The position numbers were made by a program, and so were the translations under genes. From the NCBI GenBank assembly GCA_038751255.1, contig JBCDGN010000041.1, positions 1-33,216 on the forward strand: 33,216 bases of DNA, given 5' to 3'. This DNA is from JANSYP01 sp038751255 (GTDB lineage: Bacteria; Pseudomonadota; Alphaproteobacteria; Rhodobacterales; Rhodobacteraceae). Shown one piece after another: positions 31,002 through 33,216 of the stretch (the stretch's first letter is position 1; each line of letters begins with the position of its first letter). The notes beneath the pieces are model-generated. The model made no database searches. It saw only the letters and a list, made by a program, of their open reading frames with translations, and was not told where the DNA came from.

Positions 31002-32072
31002 ATGAAACGTACTCTCGTACTGACGACGGCCCTGGTGGCCGCCGGGCAAGCCCTCTATGCTGAAGAGCTGACTGTGCTCTCTTGGGGAGGGGCCTATACA
31101 AAGAGCCAGGTTGAAGCCTTCCACAAACCATTCACCGACGCGTCTGGGATCGTCGTGACGGCTGTGGACGAATCCAGCCCGCCGACCACGATCAAAGCCC
31201 AGGTTGAGGCGGGGTCAGTCACTGTCGATGTGGCAGATGTCGGATTTTCAGCCGCGATCTCGCTTTGCGATGAGGGTCTGCTGGAAGAGATTGATCACAC
31301 GATCTTGCCGCCTGCGCCCGATGGCACCCCCGCTGCAGAAGACTTCATCGAAGGCTCCCTGATCGAATGCGCCGTTCCGAATGTGGTCTGGTCCACAGTG
31401 GTGGCCTACAACACGGAAGCGTTGGATGGCACGCCCACCACGATCACTGATTTTTTCGATCTCGACGCGTATCCGGGTAAGCGTGGCATGCGCAAGATCG
31501 CGCGCGCCAATTTAGAGATGGCCCTGATGGCCGACGGGGTTCCGGCCTCTGAGGTCTATGAACTTTTGGGCACCGATGAAGGTGTGGACCGGGCTTTCGC
31601 CAAGCTCGACACGATCAAGGACAGCGTAGTCTGGTGGGAAGCGGGCGCCCAAGCGCCGCAGCTTTTGGCGGACGGTGAAGTTTCAATGTCCACAGCATTT
31701 AACGGGCGTGTCTTCAGTGGAGCGGTCAACGAAGGCCAACCTTTTGAAGTGATCTGGGATGGCCAGGTGATGGATTTCGATGTCTTCGTTATTCCCAAAG
31801 GGGCTCCAAACAAAGACACCGCTTTGGAATACATCGCTTTTGCCACAGGAACCCAACCTTTGGCGGATCAAGCGAAATGGATCAGCTATGGTCCGGCGCG
31901 GAAATCCTCGGGCCCTCTGGTTGGACTGTTCCAGGACGGAAAGACCGAGATGGGGCCGCATATGCCAACGGCGGCGGCAAACCTCGATAATGCGCTGGTG
32001 AATAACCCAGAGTTTTGGGCAGACCACAATTCGGAGCTGAACGAACGTTTTTCGGCCTGGTTGGCCCAGTAG
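31002..32072 (+). CDS. Polyamine-type ABC transporter substrate-binding protein
   Basis: A 356-residue periplasmic protein with a signal peptide (MKRTLVLTTALVAAGQALYA, then EELTVLSWGG). The start has an AAAGGA ribosome-binding site. LTVLSWGGAYTKSQVEAFHKPF, an Asp in VDVADVGFS, WWEAGAQAPQLLADGEVSM and YIAFATGTQPLADQAKWISYGP mark the PotD/PotF-like extracellular solute-binding family 1, which binds spermidine, putrescine or related amines and amino-acid-like solutes. No permease or ATPase genes follow: the next gene is the opposing ammonium transporter. It must work with a transporter encoded elsewhere. The ligand cannot be stated. Confidence 0.87.
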   Translation: MKRTLVLTTALVAAGQALYAEELTVLSWGGAYTKSQVEAFHKPFTDASGIVVTAVDESSPPTTIKAQVEAGSVTVDVADVGFSAAISLCDEGLLEEIDHTILPPAPDGTPAAEDFIEGSLIECAVPNVVWSTVVAYNTEALDGTPTTITDFFDLDAYPGKRGMRKIARANLEMALMADGVPASEVYELLGTDEGVDRAFAKLDTIKDSVVWWEAGAQAPQLLADGEVSMSTAFNGRVFSGAVNEGQPFEVIWDGQVMDFDVFVIPKGAPNKDTALEYIAFATGTQPLADQAKWISYGPARKSSGPLVGLFQDGKTEMGPHMPTAAANLDNALVNNPEFWADHNSELNERFSAWLAQ

Positions 32073-32104
32073 AGTTCCTTACCAAAACCCTAAAGCAAAA
32101 AGAA

Positions 32105-32130
32105 AAAGCCCGGGCAATCGCCCGGGCTTT
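32105..32130. terminator. Bidirectional intrinsic terminator between transport genes
   Basis: AAAGCCCGGGC (32105-32115) and GCCCGGGCTTT (32120-32130) form eleven perfect pairs around AATC. On the plus strand CTGTTT follows and on the minus strand TTCTTTTT follows the stem's TTT, so it can end both the substrate-binding protein and the ammonium transporter transcripts, most strongly the latter. Confidence 0.9.
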
Positions 32131-32152
32131 CTGTTTAATGTGATGGCTTGGA

Positions 32153-33216
32153 TTAGCCGCGGTGGAACTCTGGATAGGCTTCCATCCCAAGCTCGGCCAT
32201 ATCGAGACCGTTGATTTCGGCCTCTTCGCTGACCCGCAGACCCATGATGCCTTTCAGCAAGATCCAGACAATCAAGGACGCGACGAACACGAAACCACCG
32301 ATTGCTGCAAAGCCGATAAGCTGGGTGACATAGTTTGCACCATCGTTGGTGAAGGGCACGATGAATGTTCCCCAGAGGCCTGCGATCAAGTGAACAGGGA
32401 TCGCCCCGACCACGTCGTCGATGCGCAGCTTGTCGAGCAGTGGGACAGTGAAGACAACGATCACACCGCCGATGGCCCCGATGATGGTCGCTTCGCCGAG
32501 GCTCGGTGCCAGGGGTTCCGCGGTGATCGACACCAGACCGGCCAGAGCGCCGTTCAGCACCATGGTGAGGTCAGGTTTGCGATACATTACAGAGGTTAGG
32601 ACCAACGCAGCTACTGCACCACCGGCTGCGGCAGTGTTGGTATTTGCGAAGATACGGCCCACATCGGCGATGTCACCGACAGTGCCCATGGCCAACTGTG
32701 ACCCGCCGTTGAAGCCGAACCAACCGAGCCAAAGAATGAAGGTCCCGAGCGTTGCGAGCGCCAAGTTGGACCCCGGCATCACGTTCACACGGCCATCCTT
32801 GCCGTATTTCCCGATCCGAGGACCAAGCACGATCGCGCCAGCCAGCGCTGCAAAGCCACCAGCGGCGTGCACAACGGTAGAGCCTGCAAAGTCAGAGAAA
32901 CCCATCTCAGACAGCCAGCCACCACCCCACTGCCAAGAGGCTTCGAGAGGGTAGATGAAGCCAGTAAGAACTGCGACAAAGATCAAGAACGGCCAAAGTT
33001 TGATCCGCTCTGCGACCGTACCGGATACGATCGACGCAGTGGTGGCGCAGAACATCAACTGGAAGAAATAGTCTGACGAGGTCGACGCATAGGCCAGATC
33101 GTCCGCGTCTGCCGCAGCAACGCCCACCGGCTCTAGCACGGCAACGGCTGGGAACAGCGCTGAGAAATAGCCCTCAACCATCCAATCGCCCAACGGATAC
33201 ATCAGGTTGTAGCCGA
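32153..33216 (-). CDS. amtB: Ammonium transporter Amt (N-terminus beyond the window)
   Basis: The frame is open to the right edge, so the N-terminus is missing; at least 350 residues are present, ending at 32153. It is a multi-helix Amt/AmtB channel. Visible are FFQLMFCATTASIVSGTVAER with the periplasmic gate region, FAGSTVVHAAGGFAAL, with the first of the twin pore histidines, and the second in IPVHLIAGLWGT. It forms a trimer in the inner membrane that conducts ammonium and is usually controlled by the PII protein GlnK, whose gene would be expected upstream, outside the window. The periplasmic insertion VGVAAADADDLAYASTSSDY is longer than in E. coli. Confidence 0.95.
   Translation of the reverse strand, partial: GYNLMYPLGDWMVEGYFSALFPAVAVLEPVGVAAADADDLAYASTSSDYFFQLMFCATTASIVSGTVAERIKLWPFLIFVAVLTGFIYPLEASWQWGGGWLSEMGFSDFAGSTVVHAAGGFAALAGAIVLGPRIGKYGKDGRVNVMPGSNLALATLGTFILWLGWFGFNGGSQLAMGTVGDIADVGRIFANTNTAAAGGAVAALVLTSVMYRKPDLTMVLNGALAGLVSITAEPLAPSLGEATIIGAIGGVIVVFTVPLLDKLRIDDVVGAIPVHLIAGLWGTFIVPFTNDGANYVTQLIGFAAIGGFVFVASLIVWILLKGIMGLRVSEEAEINGLDMAELGMEAYPEFHRG

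Noticed and set aside
1..33216. CRISPR arrays, insertion sequences, phage or toxin-antitoxin genes, tRNA and rRNA genes
   Set aside because: None was recognised on either strand by reading; no regularly spaced repeats or transposase motifs were seen.

Overview
The window looks like a chromosomal segment of a marine alphaproteobacterium of the Rhodobacterales (Roseobacter group). The evidence is the GC-rich codon usage, an RpoE/ChrR pair of the Rhodobacter type, a BamF-type lipoprotein, a purH-adjacent heparinase-like gene, and SDHAF4-, RbfA- and RmuC-type sequences typical of that group. No rRNA, tRNA, CRISPR array, insertion sequence or phage gene was recognised. Most of the window is conserved core genome; the accessory and regulatory interest lies in the first 7.6 kb.

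Layout. 1-2182: the 3' part of a membrane CHASE3-HAMP-GGDEF-EAL cyclic-di-GMP protein that runs off the left edge. 2355-4937: a frameshifted LysR gene, then on the opposite strand a 43-residue small ORF flanked by hairpins, a single-domain globin, and a second, intact LysR gene on the minus strand. 5068-6065: two small exported SnoaL/NTF2-like proteins, divergent from that LysR gene. 6066-6384: a gene-free stretch with two possible terminators and a candidate sigma-E type promoter. 6385-7580: the ECF sigma factor RpoE and its anti-sigma factor ChrR. 7534-19132: a block of minus-strand housekeeping genes, in transcription order rsmB, heparinase-like, purH, lspA, bamF-like, two M16 peptidase paralogues, mutL, rmuC. 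19212-20213: SDHAF4-like and a maleate-isomerase/EutA-like gene. 20206-21437: a small exported protein and dapB (minus). 21540-23350: rbfA, truB, a DUF1643 gene. 23393-23481: a cluster of three hairpins. 23511-25445: soluble lytic transglycosylase (minus). 25599-28239: dapA, trmO, chaA. 28249-30561 (minus): sseA, smpB, a PEP-mutase/isocitrate-lyase superfamily enzyme. 30562-31001: a 440-base gene-free leader. 31002-32072: an isolated polyamine-type ABC substrate-binding protein. 32153 to the right edge: an ammonium transporter, truncated by the window.

How the genes fit together. RpoE and ChrR should form a singlet-oxygen/photooxidative stress switch. dapA and dapB belong to lysine/meso-diaminopimelate synthesis, and the lytic transglycosylase acts on the peptidoglycan built from it. 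rbfA, truB, rsmB, smpB and trmO serve ribosome and tRNA maturation or rescue. lspA and the bamF-like lipoprotein belong to envelope biogenesis.

The most notable observation is that ChrR keeps the four cupin metal ligands and the two histidines of the anti-sigma zinc site, but both zinc-ligand cysteines of the H-x3-C-x2-C motif are serines. Other points worth checking are the LysR frameshift in a six-G tract, the hairpin-flanked small ORF ahead of the globin (including a C(UUCG)G tetraloop), the hairpin cluster at 23.4 kb, and a possible leaderless rbfA transcript. All family assignments are from reading the sequence; no database search was run.
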